This document shows positions 33,704 through 43,435 of a stretch of DNA of 64,000 nt, piece by piece (the stretch's first letter is position 1; each line of letters begins with the position of its first letter). The notes beneath the pieces were generated by a model. That model saw nothing but the letters and a program-made list of their open reading frames with translations. It was not told where the DNA came from and did no database searches. Where the stretch lies: the NCBI RefSeq assembly GCF_027925145.1, contig NZ_AP027130.1, forward strand, positions 1,798,001 to 1,862,000, written 5' to 3'. This DNA comes from Thermodesulfomicrobium sp. WS. Its GTDB lineage: Bacteria; Desulfobacterota; Desulfovibrionia; Desulfovibrionales; Desulfomicrobiaceae. Made by a program: the position numbers and the translations under genes.

Positions 33704-34944
33704 CCCAGCGCCCACTTGCCGAAGCCATGCGGCCCCAAACCCTGGAAGACTTCATCGGCCAAGGCCACTTCCGGGACCGGCTCCAGGCGCTGCTCACCGC
33801 CCCGAAGCTCCCCAGCCTGCTCCTTTTTGGCCCCCCGGGGTGCGGCAAATCCACCGTGGCCCTGCTCCTTGCCCAAGGTACGGGCCGCCCCTTCGTGCGC
33901 CTCTCCGCCCCGGAGGTGGGGCTCACGTCCCTGCGCAAGCACCTCACCGGCAAGGAGATCCTCATCCTTGACGAGCTCCACCGCTATTCCAAGGCGCAGC
34001 AGGACTTCTTTCTGCCCCTCATCGAAAGCGGCGAGCTCACCCTCATTGCCACCACCACGGAAAACCCGTCCTTCAGCGTCACCAAGCAGCTCCTCTCCCG
34101 CCTGCACGTGCTGCGGCTGCGGCCCTTGTCCTCGGCCGAGCTCACCGCCGTGGCCCAGCGCGCCCTCGCCCGCCTCGGAGAATCCTTGAGCCAGCCCAGT
34201 ATCGAGCTTTTGGTGTCCGCCAGTCACGGAGATGCCCGCACCCTCCTCAACCTGCTGGAGTTCACCCTCTCCCTGCCGGCGGCGGACCGCGAGGTGGAGC
34301 GCCTCAAAACCCGCCTGCCCGAAGTCATCCTGCGCGGGGACCGCGACGGCGATTCCCACTACGAACTCGCCTCGGCGCTCATCAAATCCATCCGCGGCTC
34401 AGACCCGGACGCAGCGCTCTACTACCTGGCGTGTCTCTTGGAGTCCGGCGAAGACCCCCGCTTCGTCACCCGCCGCCTCATCCTCTCCGCCTCGGAGGAC
34501 GTGGGGCTGGGCGACCCCATGGCCCTGCCTCTGGCCGTGGCCTGCGACCACGCCGTGGAACAGGTGGGCATGCCCGAAGGATTCATCCCCATGGCGGAAA
34601 CCGTGGTCTATCTCGCCCTGGCGCCCAAAAACAACGCCACCTACGCCGCCTACCGCGCCGCCCAAAAGGAAGTGCGCGCCAATGGCCCGCGGCCGGTGCC
34701 GCTGCATTTGCGCAACGCCGCCACCGCCTTGCAGCGCGAATGGGGATACGGCCACGGCTACAAATACCCCCACGACTATCCAGACGGCTGGATCGAGCAG
34801 GAGTACCTGCCTGCGGATCTCTCAGGCCGCAACTTCTACCGTCCCAAGGGCATCGGCCACGAAGAGCGGCTGATCTCCTGGCTGCGCAAAGTCCGCCAAC
34901 GCCGCGTGCGCCCAGCACCAGGCAGCGGCAAAAACACCCCCTAG
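33700..34944 (+). CDS. rarA: replication-associated recombination protein A (AAA+ ATPase)
   Basis: RarA/MgsA is a clamp-loader-like ATPase acting at stalled replication forks. The 414-residue protein has RPQTLEDFIGQGHF, Walker A GPPGCGKST, Walker B ILILDELHRYSKAQQD, ATTTENPSFSVTKQLLSR, SHGDARTLLNLLEF, and the C-terminal tetramerisation region (DSHYELASALIKSIRGSDPDAALYYLACLLESGEDPRFVTRRL, then YKYPHDYPDGW). These are diagnostic. It is the last gene of the nnr operon. Confidence 0.95.
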   Translation: MTQRPLAEAMRPQTLEDFIGQGHFRDRLQALLTAPKLPSLLLFGPPGCGKSTVALLLAQGTGRPFVRLSAPEVGLTSLRKHLTGKEILILDELHRYSKAQQDFFLPLIESGELTLIATTTENPSFSVTKQLLSRLHVLRLRPLSSAELTAVAQRALARLGESLSQPSIELLVSASHGDARTLLNLLEFTLSLPAADREVERLKTRLPEVILRGDRDGDSHYELASALIKSIRGSDPDAALYYLACLLESGEDPRFVTRRLILSASEDVGLGDPMALPLAVACDHAVEQVGMPEGFIPMAETVVYLALAPKNNATYAAYRAAQKEVRANGPRPVPLHLRNAATALQREWGYGHGYKYPHDYPDGWIEQEYLPADLSGRNFYRPKGIGHEERLISWLRKVRQRRVRPAPGSGKNTP

Positions 34945-35030
34945 GGCCGCACCGGTCGCGGCAGCCCCGCTGCGGCGCACCACGCCAAGGCCCGAATGCT
35001 CCATCGCCTGCGCGGGCCGGCAATTTCCAT

Positions 35031-35057
35031 AAAAAAAGGCGGGCGAAGACGCCCGCC
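35031..35057 (-). terminator. terminator of the tRNA-Arg gene
   Basis: On the minus strand an 8-bp stem GGCGGGCG/CGCCCGCC with a TCTT loop is followed by seven T (plus-strand A at 35031-35037). It lies just beyond the 3' end of the tRNA and also faces the end of rarA. Confidence 0.85.
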
Positions 35058-35082
35058 GTACCGTTTTTCCATGCTAAAGACA

Positions 35083-35159
35083 TGGCGCGCCCGGGAGGAT
35101 TCGAACCCCCGACCAAGAGCTTAGAAGGCTCCTGCTCTGTCCACCTGAGCTACGGGCGC
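35083..35159 (-). tRNA. tRNA-Arg (anticodon TCT)
   Basis: The reverse strand folds as a full cloverleaf. The acceptor arm GCGCCCG pairs with CGGGCGC, the D arm is GCTC...GAGC, and the anticodon arm is GGAGC-CTTCTAA-GCTCT with TCT at positions 34-36. The T arm is GGGGG-TTCGAAT-CCTCC (one mismatch-type pair). A discriminator G and an encoded CCA (35083-35085) follow. It reads AGA codons. Confidence 0.95.
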
Positions 35160-35172
35160 GCAAGGGAGCTTC

Positions 35173-35201
35173 GTTTATGCAGCCCCGCCCTTGGCCGTCA
35201 A
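35173..35201 (-). promoter_or_regulatory. promoter of the tRNA-Arg gene
   Basis: On the minus strand TTGACG (35201-35196) is separated by 17 bases from ATAAAC (35178-35173), placing the start of transcription a few bases before the tRNA 5' end at 35159. Confidence 0.5.
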
Positions 35202-35347
35202 GGCTCTGGACGGCGAGCATCATAGCAGAGGAAGCCCAACGCGGTCTTCTTGAGGAAATCGAGAAACTTCGGACCTCCCCTGCCCCTTGGCGGCCCTCCC
35301 CTTGGCAGGGGGCCTGCCTGCCGCTAGAGTGCGGCGCGGAGGTCATC

Positions 35348-35983
35348 ATGGCGCCGCTGCGACAATTTCTCAAAACCAACATCCTGGCAGGCTTTTTCAC
35401 TCTCCTGCCGGCAGTCATCACCATCTGGTTCATCCGCCTGGTGCTCGACTGGATCGACAAGGTCTTCCTGCTCCTTCCCCGCCCCTGGCGGCCGGAACAT
35501 TGGCTGCCCTTTCCCGTGCCAGGCCTTGGCCTGGTCATCCTCCTTCCCGCGCTCATCCTCACGGGCTTTCTCGTGCGCCACTACGTAGGGCGGCAAGTGG
35601 TGCGGCTGTGGGACGAATTCATCACCCGTGTCCCCCTGGCCAACAAGGTGTACTTTGCCGTCAAGCAGCTCGTGGACACCTTGGTGCACGGCCCGGCCAA
35701 AGACTTCCAACGGGTGGTCCTCGTGGAGTACCCAAGGCGGGGCGTCTACGCCGTGGCCTTCGTCACCGGCGTGGCCAGCGGCGAAGTCCAGGACAAGACC
35801 CAGGAGCAGGTGCTCAACGTCTTCCTGCCCACCACCCCCAACCCCACCTCAGGGTTTCTGCTGCTCATCCCCGAGACCGACATCATCCCCCTATCCATGA
35901 GCGTGGAAGACGCCTTCAAGCTCATCATGAGCGGCGGTATCGTCACCCCGCCGCACCGCAATGGACCGCCGTCTTCCCCTTGA
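35348..35983 (+). CDS. DUF502 family membrane protein
   Basis: The 211-residue protein has two membrane helices. The first is about residues 10-32 (ILAGFFTLLPAVITIWFIRLV) and the second about 58-78 (GLVILLPALILTGFLV). A soluble C-terminal domain follows with IPLANKVYFAVKQLVDTL-like and TPNPTSGFLLLIPETDIIPLSMSVEDAFKLIMSGG segments typical of DUF502. The function of the family is not established. The start with GGAGG just upstream fits the family length; a longer upstream frame overlaps the tRNA promoter. It precedes icd by 70 bases. Confidence 0.85.
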   Translation: MAPLRQFLKTNILAGFFTLLPAVITIWFIRLVLDWIDKVFLLLPRPWRPEHWLPFPVPGLGLVILLPALILTGFLVRHYVGRQVVRLWDEFITRVPLANKVYFAVKQLVDTLVHGPAKDFQRVVLVEYPRRGVYAVAFVTGVASGEVQDKTQEQVLNVFLPTTPNPTSGFLLLIPETDIIPLSMSVEDAFKLIMSGGIVTPPHRNGPPSSP

Positions 35984-36053
35984 CGAACCGGCGCACCCTG
36001 AAGGACCACGGCGGCGCACGCACCGTGCCCCCATTTCACTTCAAGGAGCGTCC

Positions 36054-37208
<1,155 letters not shown>

Positions 37209-37221
37209 CCGACCATCGGCG

Positions 37222-37241
37222 CGGGGGCATTTTCCCCCGCA
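37222..37241 (+). terminator. weak hairpin after icd
   Basis: GCGGGGG (37222-37228) and CCCCCGC (37235-37241) form a 7-bp stem around CATTTT. No T-tract follows, so termination may be inefficient or factor-dependent. Confidence 0.4.
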
Positions 37242-37332
37242 CCGTGTCACCGCCCCACGAGAGCACGAATCCCTCGCCCGGCCCCAACGCCCGGAAAGGC
37301 ATCTTTGCCGAAAGATGGCCTGGAAGATAGCC

Positions 37333-37361
37333 TTGTCAAGCCGCTGGGGCCGGGCTATAGG
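37333..37361 (+). promoter_or_regulatory. sigma-70 promoter for infA
   Basis: TTGTCA (37333-37338) and TATAGG (37356-37361) are separated by exactly 17 bases, about 37 bases before the infA ATG. Just upstream is a hairpin CATCTTT/AAAGATG near 37299-37316 that may separate this unit from icd. Confidence 0.65.
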
Positions 37362-37398
37362 GCCTCGTCTTTTCCACATCCACACAGCAAGGAAGGTT

Positions 37399-37617
37399 AT
37401 GGCCAAGGAAGAAAGCATCGAATTGGAAGGCGTGGTGGAAGAAGCCATGCCCAACGCCATGTTTCGGGTCCGCCTCGACAATGGACACCGGGTACTCGGG
37501 CATATTTCGGGAAAAATGCGCAAATTCTACATCCGCATCCTGCCTGGGGACCGGGTGAAAGTGGAACTCTCGCCGTATGACCTCACCCGCGGACGGATCA
37601 CCTACCGCTTCAAGTAA
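37399..37617 (+). CDS. infA: translation initiation factor IF-1
   Basis: IF-1 binds the A site of the 30S subunit during initiation. The 72-residue protein reads [20 protein letters not shown], then [32 protein letters not shown] and [12 protein letters not shown], essentially the canonical OB-fold factor at the canonical length. GGAAGG lies just before the ATG. It has its own promoter. Confidence 0.98.
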   Translation: MAKEESIELEGVVEEAMPNAMFRVRLDNGHRVLGHISGKMRKFYIRILPGDRVKVELSPYDLTRGRITYRFK

Positions 37618-37671
37618 GCCACGCGCCCTGTGCGTCTGCGGCCCGGCCTAAGCTGCAGCACGGAATGCGCC

Positions 37672-38532
37672 ATGGCGGAAATCGACCTTCACACCCACTC
37701 CACGGCCTCTGACGGGACGTTGTCCCCCTCGGCGCTCGTGCAGCACGCCGAGGCCATCGGTCTCAAGGCCATGGCCCTGACCGACCACGACACCGTGGCC
37801 GGCCTCGACGAAGCCGCTCAAGCGGCCACACGCCTGGAATTCATTCGCGGCTGCGAACTGAGCGTGCATTTTCCCCAGGGGAGCATGCACATCCTCGGGT
37901 TGTGGCTGCCGCGGCGCATGCAGCAACTGCCTGCCTTGCTCCATGACCTGGCCCGTAAACGCGCCCAGCGCAACGAGCGTATCCTGGAAAACCTTCGGCG
38001 CCATGGAGTCGCCATTGACGACGCGGAGCTCCAGGCATGTGCCGCCGGCGGGGTGGTGGGCCGCCCCCATGTGGCGCGACTTCTGGTGGAAAAAGGCCAT
38101 GCCGCAAGCATCCACGAGGCCTTTCACCTGTGGCTGCGGCCTGGAACCCCAGGATATGCGCCCAAGGCCAAGCTCCTTCCCCACCAGGCCATCTCCGCCC
38201 TCAAGGCCGAAGGGGCCACGGTCATCCTGGCGCATCCCTCCACCCTGAACCTCGATCCCGAACCCCTGGAGACGCTCCTGGGCGAGCTCAAGGCCGCAGG
38301 TCTCGACGGCGTCGAAGTCTACTATCCCCTGCACACCCCGGCGCAAACCCGACTCTTTGCCGAGCTCTGCCGCCGGTTGGACCTCCTTGAGAGCGCCGGC
38401 TCCGACTTTCATGGAGACAACAAACCCTCCATTGCGCTCGGCAGGGGCAAAGACGGGCTCCACGGCCCCTACGCCTTGGTGGAGCGCATGAAGGCCGTGC
38501 GGGCCCGCATGGGGCTCCCCGTGGAGGCGTGA
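37672..38532 (+). CDS. PHP-domain phosphoesterase (RNase AM / YciV-like)
   Basis: The 286-residue protein has the PHP metal motifs IDLHTHSTASDGTLSPS, ALTDHDTVAGL, FIRGCELSV, VVGRPHVARLLVEKG, VILAHPSTLN and SAGSDFHGDNKP. These match the group that includes 5'-3' exoribonuclease AM (formerly YciV/TrpH), which trims rRNA 5' ends and cleaves 3',5'-bisphosphonucleotides. Start at 37672 chosen; an upstream GTG at 37630 would add 14 residues. Its stop overlaps the next gene start as TGATG. Confidence 0.87.
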   Translation: MAEIDLHTHSTASDGTLSPSALVQHAEAIGLKAMALTDHDTVAGLDEAAQAATRLEFIRGCELSVHFPQGSMHILGLWLPRRMQQLPALLHDLARKRAQRNERILENLRRHGVAIDDAELQACAAGGVVGRPHVARLLVEKGHAASIHEAFHLWLRPGTPGYAPKAKLLPHQAISALKAEGATVILAHPSTLNLDPEPLETLLGELKAAGLDGVEVYYPLHTPAQTRLFAELCRRLDLLESAGSDFHGDNKPSIALGRGKDGLHGPYALVERMKAVRARMGLPVEA

Positions 38533-39740
38533 TGGAACTTTTGGTCCCGGCAGGCAGCCCTCCCAAGGCCGAAGCTGCCCTGCGCTTCGGCGCCCACGCC
38601 CTGTACCTGGGTGGCCCGGATTTGAACTTACGCCAAAGCGCCCACGGTTTTTCCCTCCCGGAGCTGCGTGCCGTGGTGACCCTGGCCCACCGCCATGGGG
38701 CGCGGGTGTACTACGCCCTCAACATCCTGGCCCAGGAACACCACCTTCCGGCCATAATCCAGCGCCTCGAAGACCTGGCCGATACCGGCATCGACGCCCT
38801 CATCGTCGCTGATCCCGGGGTCCTCGCCCAAGCACGGCGCCTGCTTCCCCACATCCCGGTGCACGTCTCCACCCAGGCCAATACCAGCAATTCCTGGAGT
38901 GTGCGCTTCTGGCAAGACCACGGGGCCCGGCGCGTCAATCTGGCCCGGGAGCTCTCGGCCGCGCGCCTGCGGGCCGTGCGCCGCGCCTGCCCGGACATGG
39001 AGCTCGAAGTCTTCGTGCACGGGGCCATGTGCATGGCCATCTCCGGCCAATGCCTGCTGTCCGCTTACCTCCTGGAACGCTCCGGCAACCTTGGCGCCTG
39101 CGCCCATCCCTGCCGCTACGACTATCAAGCCCATCCACTGGCAGCCATTGCCCTCGAAGAGCGCTTCCGCCCTGAAGAGCGACTGTGGGAGCTCCACGAA
39201 CACGGCGAATTTTCCCAGATTCTCGCCAGCGAGGACCTTTGCCTCCTCCACGCCCTGCCGTGGTTTGCCCGCCACGGCATCCACGCCCTCAAGATCGAAG
39301 GCCGCACCAAGAGTCTGGGTTACGTGACTACGGTGACCGACATCTATGCCACCGCCCTGCGCGACCTCGCTGCCGGCTCCTTCCGTCCCAAACGCTACTG
39401 GCCGGAGCTGGCGCGCATTGCCGGCCGTCCCATGGCCACAGGCTTTTTCGCCCCGCGCCGCCGCTGCCTGCCGCTGCCGCCTGCGCCGCTGGCCGCAGCC
39501 GCCTTGCGGGTGGAAGAAGTCCTTGGTCCAGGCTGTTTTCGCGTGGCGGTGCTCCTCCGCCTTGAAGCCGGCACCCCGCTGGAGCTCGTCCTGCCAGGGC
39601 TCCGGCGCCCGCGCATCACCGACTATGGCCTGGAAAACGAAGCCGGCGACCGCCTGACCACCGTGCACGGAGGCACCACGGTCCTGTTGCGCTGCGCACA
39701 TCCGGAAATCACCCGCGGGGCCATCCTGCGGCCTGCATAA
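38532..39740 (+). CDS. U32 family peptidase-like protein (TrhP/YegQ type)
   Basis: The 402-residue protein opens ELLVPAGSPPKAEAALRFGAHALYLGG. It contains the U32 signature ELEVFVHGAMCMAISGQCLLSAYLLERSGNLGACAHPCRYDY with its conserved Cys set, and HALKIEGRTKSLGYVTTVTDIY. Members such as TrhP are tRNA U34 hydroxylation factors rather than proteases; RlhA acts on 23S rRNA. Which applies here cannot be decided from sequence. It is translationally coupled to the PHP gene. Confidence 0.87.
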   Translation: MELLVPAGSPPKAEAALRFGAHALYLGGPDLNLRQSAHGFSLPELRAVVTLAHRHGARVYYALNILAQEHHLPAIIQRLEDLADTGIDALIVADPGVLAQARRLLPHIPVHVSTQANTSNSWSVRFWQDHGARRVNLARELSAARLRAVRRACPDMELEVFVHGAMCMAISGQCLLSAYLLERSGNLGACAHPCRYDYQAHPLAAIALEERFRPEERLWELHEHGEFSQILASEDLCLLHALPWFARHGIHALKIEGRTKSLGYVTTVTDIYATALRDLAAGSFRPKRYWPELARIAGRPMATGFFAPRRRCLPLPPAPLAAAALRVEEVLGPGCFRVAVLLRLEAGTPLELVLPGLRRPRITDYGLENEAGDRLTTVHGGTTVLLRCAHPEITRGAILRPA

Positions 39741-39745
39741 CCACC

Positions 39746-40540
39746 ATGCGTATCGCCATCGTCCAAACCCAACCGGCTCCTGGCGGCTACCCCGACAACC
39801 TGGCGGCCATGGCGCGCGCCGGGGCCCACGCTGCAGAGATGGGGGCAGCGCTCGTCCTGTTCCCCGAGCTCGCCGACTTCGGCTACGACCTTGCCGCGGC
39901 CGCCAGCTGCGCCCGCGACCTCTGGCCGCGCACCGCAGAGGCCCTTGGCCGCCTGGCGTACACCCACCGCCTCATCGTCGTCTGCGGCGTGGCCCTGCCC
40001 ACCGCCCACGGCCTCACCAATGCCCTTGCCGTATGGGACAAGGGCGGCGCACTGCGGGGCTCCTTTGCCAAGATGCATCTCTTCCGCACCCCCAAGGTGG
40101 ACGAAACCGCGGTGTTCCTCCCAGGATCGACTCCTGTGGCCATCCAAGCAGGGGACATCCGCCTGGGTCTGGCCGTCTGCTTCGACCTCCGCTTCCCGGA
40201 ACTTTTTCGCATCTACCGCGATGCAGGCTGCCACGGCGCCCTCGTGGCCGCAGCCTGGCCGCGCAAACGCCGCCACATCTGGCAGGCCCTGCTCCTTGCC
40301 CGGGCCGCAGAAAACGGCATGGCCATTCTCGGGGCCAACCATACCGGAGACGCCCCCTTTCCCCTGGCCGGCTTCTCGGCCGCCGTGTCGGTAAACGCCG
40401 AACTCGAAGCACTCGGAGAGGCTCCGGACATCCTGGTAGCGCAGGTCTCCCCCGCAACGGCCCACCTCGACCCCACGCCCTGCCGCCGCAAAGACCTCTA
40501 CGGGGCGCCGCCGTCCCTGTGTCATGTACTCGAGCTTTGA
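39746..40540 (+). CDS. carbon-nitrogen hydrolase (nitrilase superfamily, omega-amidase-like)
   Basis: The 264-residue protein has the full Glu-Lys-Cys triad: LVLFPELADFGYD (Glu near residue 41), GSFAKMHLF (Lys) and LAVCFDLRFPELFRIYRDAG (Cys). It is thus an intact member, unlike the nitrilase-like gene at 23.7 kb. The closest functional guess is an omega-amidase or related amide hydrolase. It starts 5 bases after the U32 gene, so it is probably in the same operon. Confidence 0.88.
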   Translation: MRIAIVQTQPAPGGYPDNLAAMARAGAHAAEMGAALVLFPELADFGYDLAAAASCARDLWPRTAEALGRLAYTHRLIVVCGVALPTAHGLTNALAVWDKGGALRGSFAKMHLFRTPKVDETAVFLPGSTPVAIQAGDIRLGLAVCFDLRFPELFRIYRDAGCHGALVAAAWPRKRRHIWQALLLARAAENGMAILGANHTGDAPFPLAGFSAAVSVNAELEALGEAPDILVAQVSPATAHLDPTPCRRKDLYGAPPSLCHVLEL

Positions 40541-40611
40541 CGAAGGCCGCCAACAGCGCTACCCATCCGCACAAATCTCAACGCCCAACCTTTGCAACCC
40601 AGGAGAATCGC

Positions 40612-41283
40612 ATGATCGTCAAGAACTGGATGACCAAGAACCCCATCACCGTAGACCCGGAAACCTCCATGATGCGTGCCTCCAAAATCATGAAGGAGCA
40701 CAGCATCCGCCGCCTGCCCGTGGTGGATGGCGGCAAACTCGTGGGGATCGTCAGTGACCGGGACATCAAGGAGGCCTCCCCCTCCAAGGCCACCACCCTC
40801 GACGTGCACGAGCTCTATTATCTGCTCTCGGAAGTGAAGATCCGGGATATCATGACCAAAAACCCCATCACCGTGAACGAAAACGAGACCATCCTCAAAT
40901 GCGCCGCCATCATGCAGGAAAAGAAGATCTCCGGGCTGCCGGTGCTCGACGATGCCGGCGCCCTGGTGGGTATCGTCTCGGAGACCGAGGTGTACAAGGT
41001 GCTGCTCAGCATCACCGGCGTGCACCACGGCGGCATCCAATTTGGCGTGCTGCTTCGGGACGAACGGGGCACCCTCAAAGAGGTGCTCGACGTCCTCCGG
41101 TCCCACAAAGCCCGCGTCATCTCCATCCTGACGTCCTACGACAACGTGGAGGCCGGATACCGCAACGTCTACATCCGCATCCATGACATGGAAAAGGCCG
41201 TGCTCAACGAGCTCAAGGCGGAACTGGAAAAACAGTACACCCTGAGCTTCTGGGTGCGCGACAACATCAAACCGCTTGTCTAA
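40612..41283 (+). CDS. CBS-pair protein with C-terminal ACT domain (AcuB-like)
   Basis: The 223-residue protein has two CBS domains: MIVKNWMTKNPITVDPETSM...RRLPVVDGGKLVGIVSDRD, then IRDIMTKNPITVNENETILKCAAIMQEKKISGLPVLDDAGALVGIVSETEV. An ACT-like domain follows (about 145-215; GVLLRDERGTLKEVLDVLRSHKARVISILTSY). AcuB-type proteins are thought to sense adenine nucleotides; the partner is unknown. The preferred ATG at 40612 follows AGGAGAATCGC. A 46-residue membrane protein gene follows closely. Confidence 0.87.
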   Translation: MIVKNWMTKNPITVDPETSMMRASKIMKEHSIRRLPVVDGGKLVGIVSDRDIKEASPSKATTLDVHELYYLLSEVKIRDIMTKNPITVNENETILKCAAIMQEKKISGLPVLDDAGALVGIVSETEVYKVLLSITGVHHGGIQFGVLLRDERGTLKEVLDVLRSHKARVISILTSYDNVEAGYRNVYIRIHDMEKAVLNELKAELEKQYTLSFWVRDNIKPLV

Positions 41284-41293
41284 CGAAAGCGCC

Positions 41294-41434
41294 ATGCAGG
41301 ACAGCTATCCCATCAAGGACACCTTCGAGCATATCGTCACCACATTCCACAACGCGCTGAACACAGACTATGTGGTGGGGATGCTCGTGGCCACAGCCAT
41401 CATCGCCTTTATTCTTGGCCGGATGAGCAAATAG
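41294..41434 (+). CDS. small single-pass membrane protein
   Basis: A 46-codon frame begins 10 bases after the CBS-ACT gene: MQDSYPIKDTFEHIVTTFHN, then a hydrophobic helix VVGMLVATAIIAFILG, ending RMSK. The layout (short amphipathic start, one membrane helix, basic end) is protein-like. The ribosome site is weak. It overlaps the converging methyltransferase by 26 bases. It may belong to the CBS-ACT transcript. Confidence 0.45.
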   Translation: MQDSYPIKDTFEHIVTTFHNALNTDYVVGMLVATAIIAFILGRMSK

Positions 41435-42161
41435 GCCCGTCTTCCGGCCCGTCCTCCAACCACGGACAAAACTGTCGGGCCGACGCCGAAAACCGCTGCG
41501 GCGTCGGCCCGCAGCAAGACGCGGAGTGCAACGCGAGCGGCGCGTGCACGGTAAGGCCAGGGCCGCCGTTTTTGACGGCGCGAAGCAGCACCAAACGGGC
41601 AGGGGTTCCGGGACGGGAGACGACGGGCACAAGCTCCTTGGGTCGCAGCCGCTCGCGCAGGCAGCCCGCGAGGAGCTCATCGAGACGTTCGGCCAGGAAC
41701 ACGAACCAGCACCCACCCCGGTTACGCACACTCCACGAGGCAGCGCGGAGAAAATCCGCCAGCGTGGCCCCGGATTCAAACCGGGCCGCGCGCCGCATGG
41801 GGTGGGGACTCACCTTCCCCGTACCTGGGCAGCGGTACGGAGGGTTCCCGAGCACGAAGTCCACGCTTTCGGGGGCAAGGGGCAGACGGCGCACATCCGC
41901 CCGCAGGACGTGCAGCCGCTGCGCCGCACCCAAGCGGGCGGCATTGGCCGCGGCGCAGGCGCACAGTTCCGCATCCTGCTCCACGGCCAGCATGCGCACG
42001 TGCGGGGCGCGCACCAGCACCCCCAGTCCCACCACGCCGCAGCCAGCGCCCAAATCCAAGCCGACCCGGCCCCTGGGCCGCGCAAAGGCGGCCAAGAGCA
42101 GGGCGTCGAGAGAAAACCGGTACCCCGCCGCAGGCTGCAGCAGGCCACGGGGAAAGGTCAT
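41409..42161 (-). CDS. class I SAM methyltransferase, tRNA1(Val) (adenine37-N6)-methyltransferase-like
   Basis: The 250-residue protein has the SAM site GLDLGAGCGVVGLGVLVRAP and the N6-adenine-type catalytic motif VDFVLGNPPYRCPGTG (NPPY), as in TrmN6/YfiC. The N-terminal MTFPRGLLQPAAGYRFSLDALLLAAFARP also fits that family. Start at ATG 42161 was chosen because it lies just after the dapL stop; an upstream frame overlaps dapL. The C-terminal 40 residues are Cys/Pro/Ser-rich and unmatched. Confidence 0.8.
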   Translation of the reverse strand: MTFPRGLLQPAAGYRFSLDALLLAAFARPRGRVGLDLGAGCGVVGLGVLVRAPHVRMLAVEQDAELCACAAANAARLGAAQRLHVLRADVRRLPLAPESVDFVLGNPPYRCPGTGKVSPHPMRRAARFESGATLADFLRAASWSVRNRGGCWFVFLAERLDELLAGCLRERLRPKELVPVVSRPGTPARLVLLRAVKNGGPGLTVHAPLALHSASCCGPTPQRFSASARQFCPWLEDGPEDGPICSSGQE

Positions 42162-42162
42162 A

Positions 42163-43395
42163 TCACGAGCGGGCAGGAACGATCCGCCGCAGCCGCTCCA
42201 GGGCCTCGTCCACGGTCTCGGGGCTGCCAAAGGCGGAGAACCGGGCATAGCCCTCGCCACACGCGCCAAAGCCCACGCCCGGCGTGCACACGACCCCTGC
42301 CTGGGTCAGCAGCATGTCGAAGAACGCCCAGGAATCCATGCCGCATTCCACCCACACGTACGGGGAGTTGTCCCCGCCCACGCAAAAATACCCGAGTTCT
42401 TCAAAACACGCGCGGATGCGGGCGGCATTGGCCAAATAGCCGTCGATGAGGGCCTGGCATTGGGCGCGGCCCTCGGGGGTGAACACCGCGGCAGCAGCCT
42501 TTTGGACAGGATACGAGACCCCGTTGAACTTGGTGGTGTGGCGGCGATGCCATAGGGCATGCAGGCTCTGAGAGGTACCGTCGGCGCTATAGCCCACGCA
42601 CTCCTTGGGGATCACCGTGTAAGCCAGACGCGTACCGGTAAACCCGGCAGTCTTGGAGAGGGAGCGGAACTCGATGGCCACCTTGCGGGCGCCGGGGATC
42701 TCAAAGATGGAATGGGGGATCTCCGGATCGCGGATAAAGGCCTCGTAGGCCGCATCATAGAGGATGAGGGCCTGGTGCTCCTGGGCCCAGTCCACCCAGC
42801 GCGAAAGGGCCTCGCGGGTGATGATGGCGCCGGTAGGGTTGTTGGGATAGCACAGATATACCAAGTCCACCGGGACACTCGGCAAATCCGGCACAAAACC
42901 ATTGGCCTTGGTGCCCTCCAAATACACGAGGCCCGCATAGCGGCCCGCAGCAAAGGCGCCGGTGCGGCCTGCCATGACGTTGGTGTCCACGTACACCGGA
43001 TACACCGGATCCGGCACCGCCACGCGGATATCTTGGGCAAAGAGCTCCTGGATGTTGCCGGTATCGCACTTGGCCCCGTCGCTCACGAAGATCTCGTCGG
43101 CCTCCACCTGGGCGCCGCGGGACTGAAAATCTTCCCGGGCAATGGCCTCGCGCAAAAAGGCGTAGCCCTGCTCCGGGCCATAGCCGCGGAAGGTCTCGGC
43201 CCGGGCCATCTCCTCCACCCCTTCGTGGAAGGCGGTGATAATCGCCGGCGGCAAGGGCTGGGTGACGTCGCCGATCCCCAGGCGCAGGATGCGGGTGTGG
43301 GGATTGGCCTCAGCGTAGGCCGCCACCCGGCGGGCGATATCGGCAAACAGATAGGATGCCGTCAGCTTGCGGTAGTGTTCGTTGATACGGATCAT
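42163..43395 (-). CDS. dapL: LL-diaminopimelate aminotransferase
   Basis: DapL converts tetrahydrodipicolinate to LL-DAP in one PLP-dependent step. The 410-residue protein has RILRLGIGDVTQPLPPAII, FRGYGPEQGYAFLREAIA, VSDGAKCDTGNIQELF, PVYPVYVDTNVMAGRTG, LCYPNNPTGAII, YDAAYEAFI and EFRSLSKTAGFTGTRLAY with the PLP Lys. This DapL pattern is known from Desulfovibrio, chlamydiae and plants. GAGGAAAGC precedes the ATG. It lies 40 bases downstream of murJ and ends at the methyltransferase gene. Confidence 0.94.
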   Translation of the reverse strand: MIRINEHYRKLTASYLFADIARRVAAYAEANPHTRILRLGIGDVTQPLPPAIITAFHEGVEEMARAETFRGYGPEQGYAFLREAIAREDFQSRGAQVEADEIFVSDGAKCDTGNIQELFAQDIRVAVPDPVYPVYVDTNVMAGRTGAFAAGRYAGLVYLEGTKANGFVPDLPSVPVDLVYLCYPNNPTGAIITREALSRWVDWAQEHQALILYDAAYEAFIRDPEIPHSIFEIPGARKVAIEFRSLSKTAGFTGTRLAYTVIPKECVGYSADGTSQSLHALWHRRHTTKFNGVSYPVQKAAAAVFTPEGRAQCQALIDGYLANAARIRACFEELGYFCVGGDNSPYVWVECGMDSWAFFDMLLTQAGVVCTPGVGFGACGEGYARFSAFGSPETVDEALERLRRIVPARS

Positions 43396-43435
43396 GCTTT
43401 CCTCGCGGGTTGACAGTATACGGAGAGCGCCTTCG

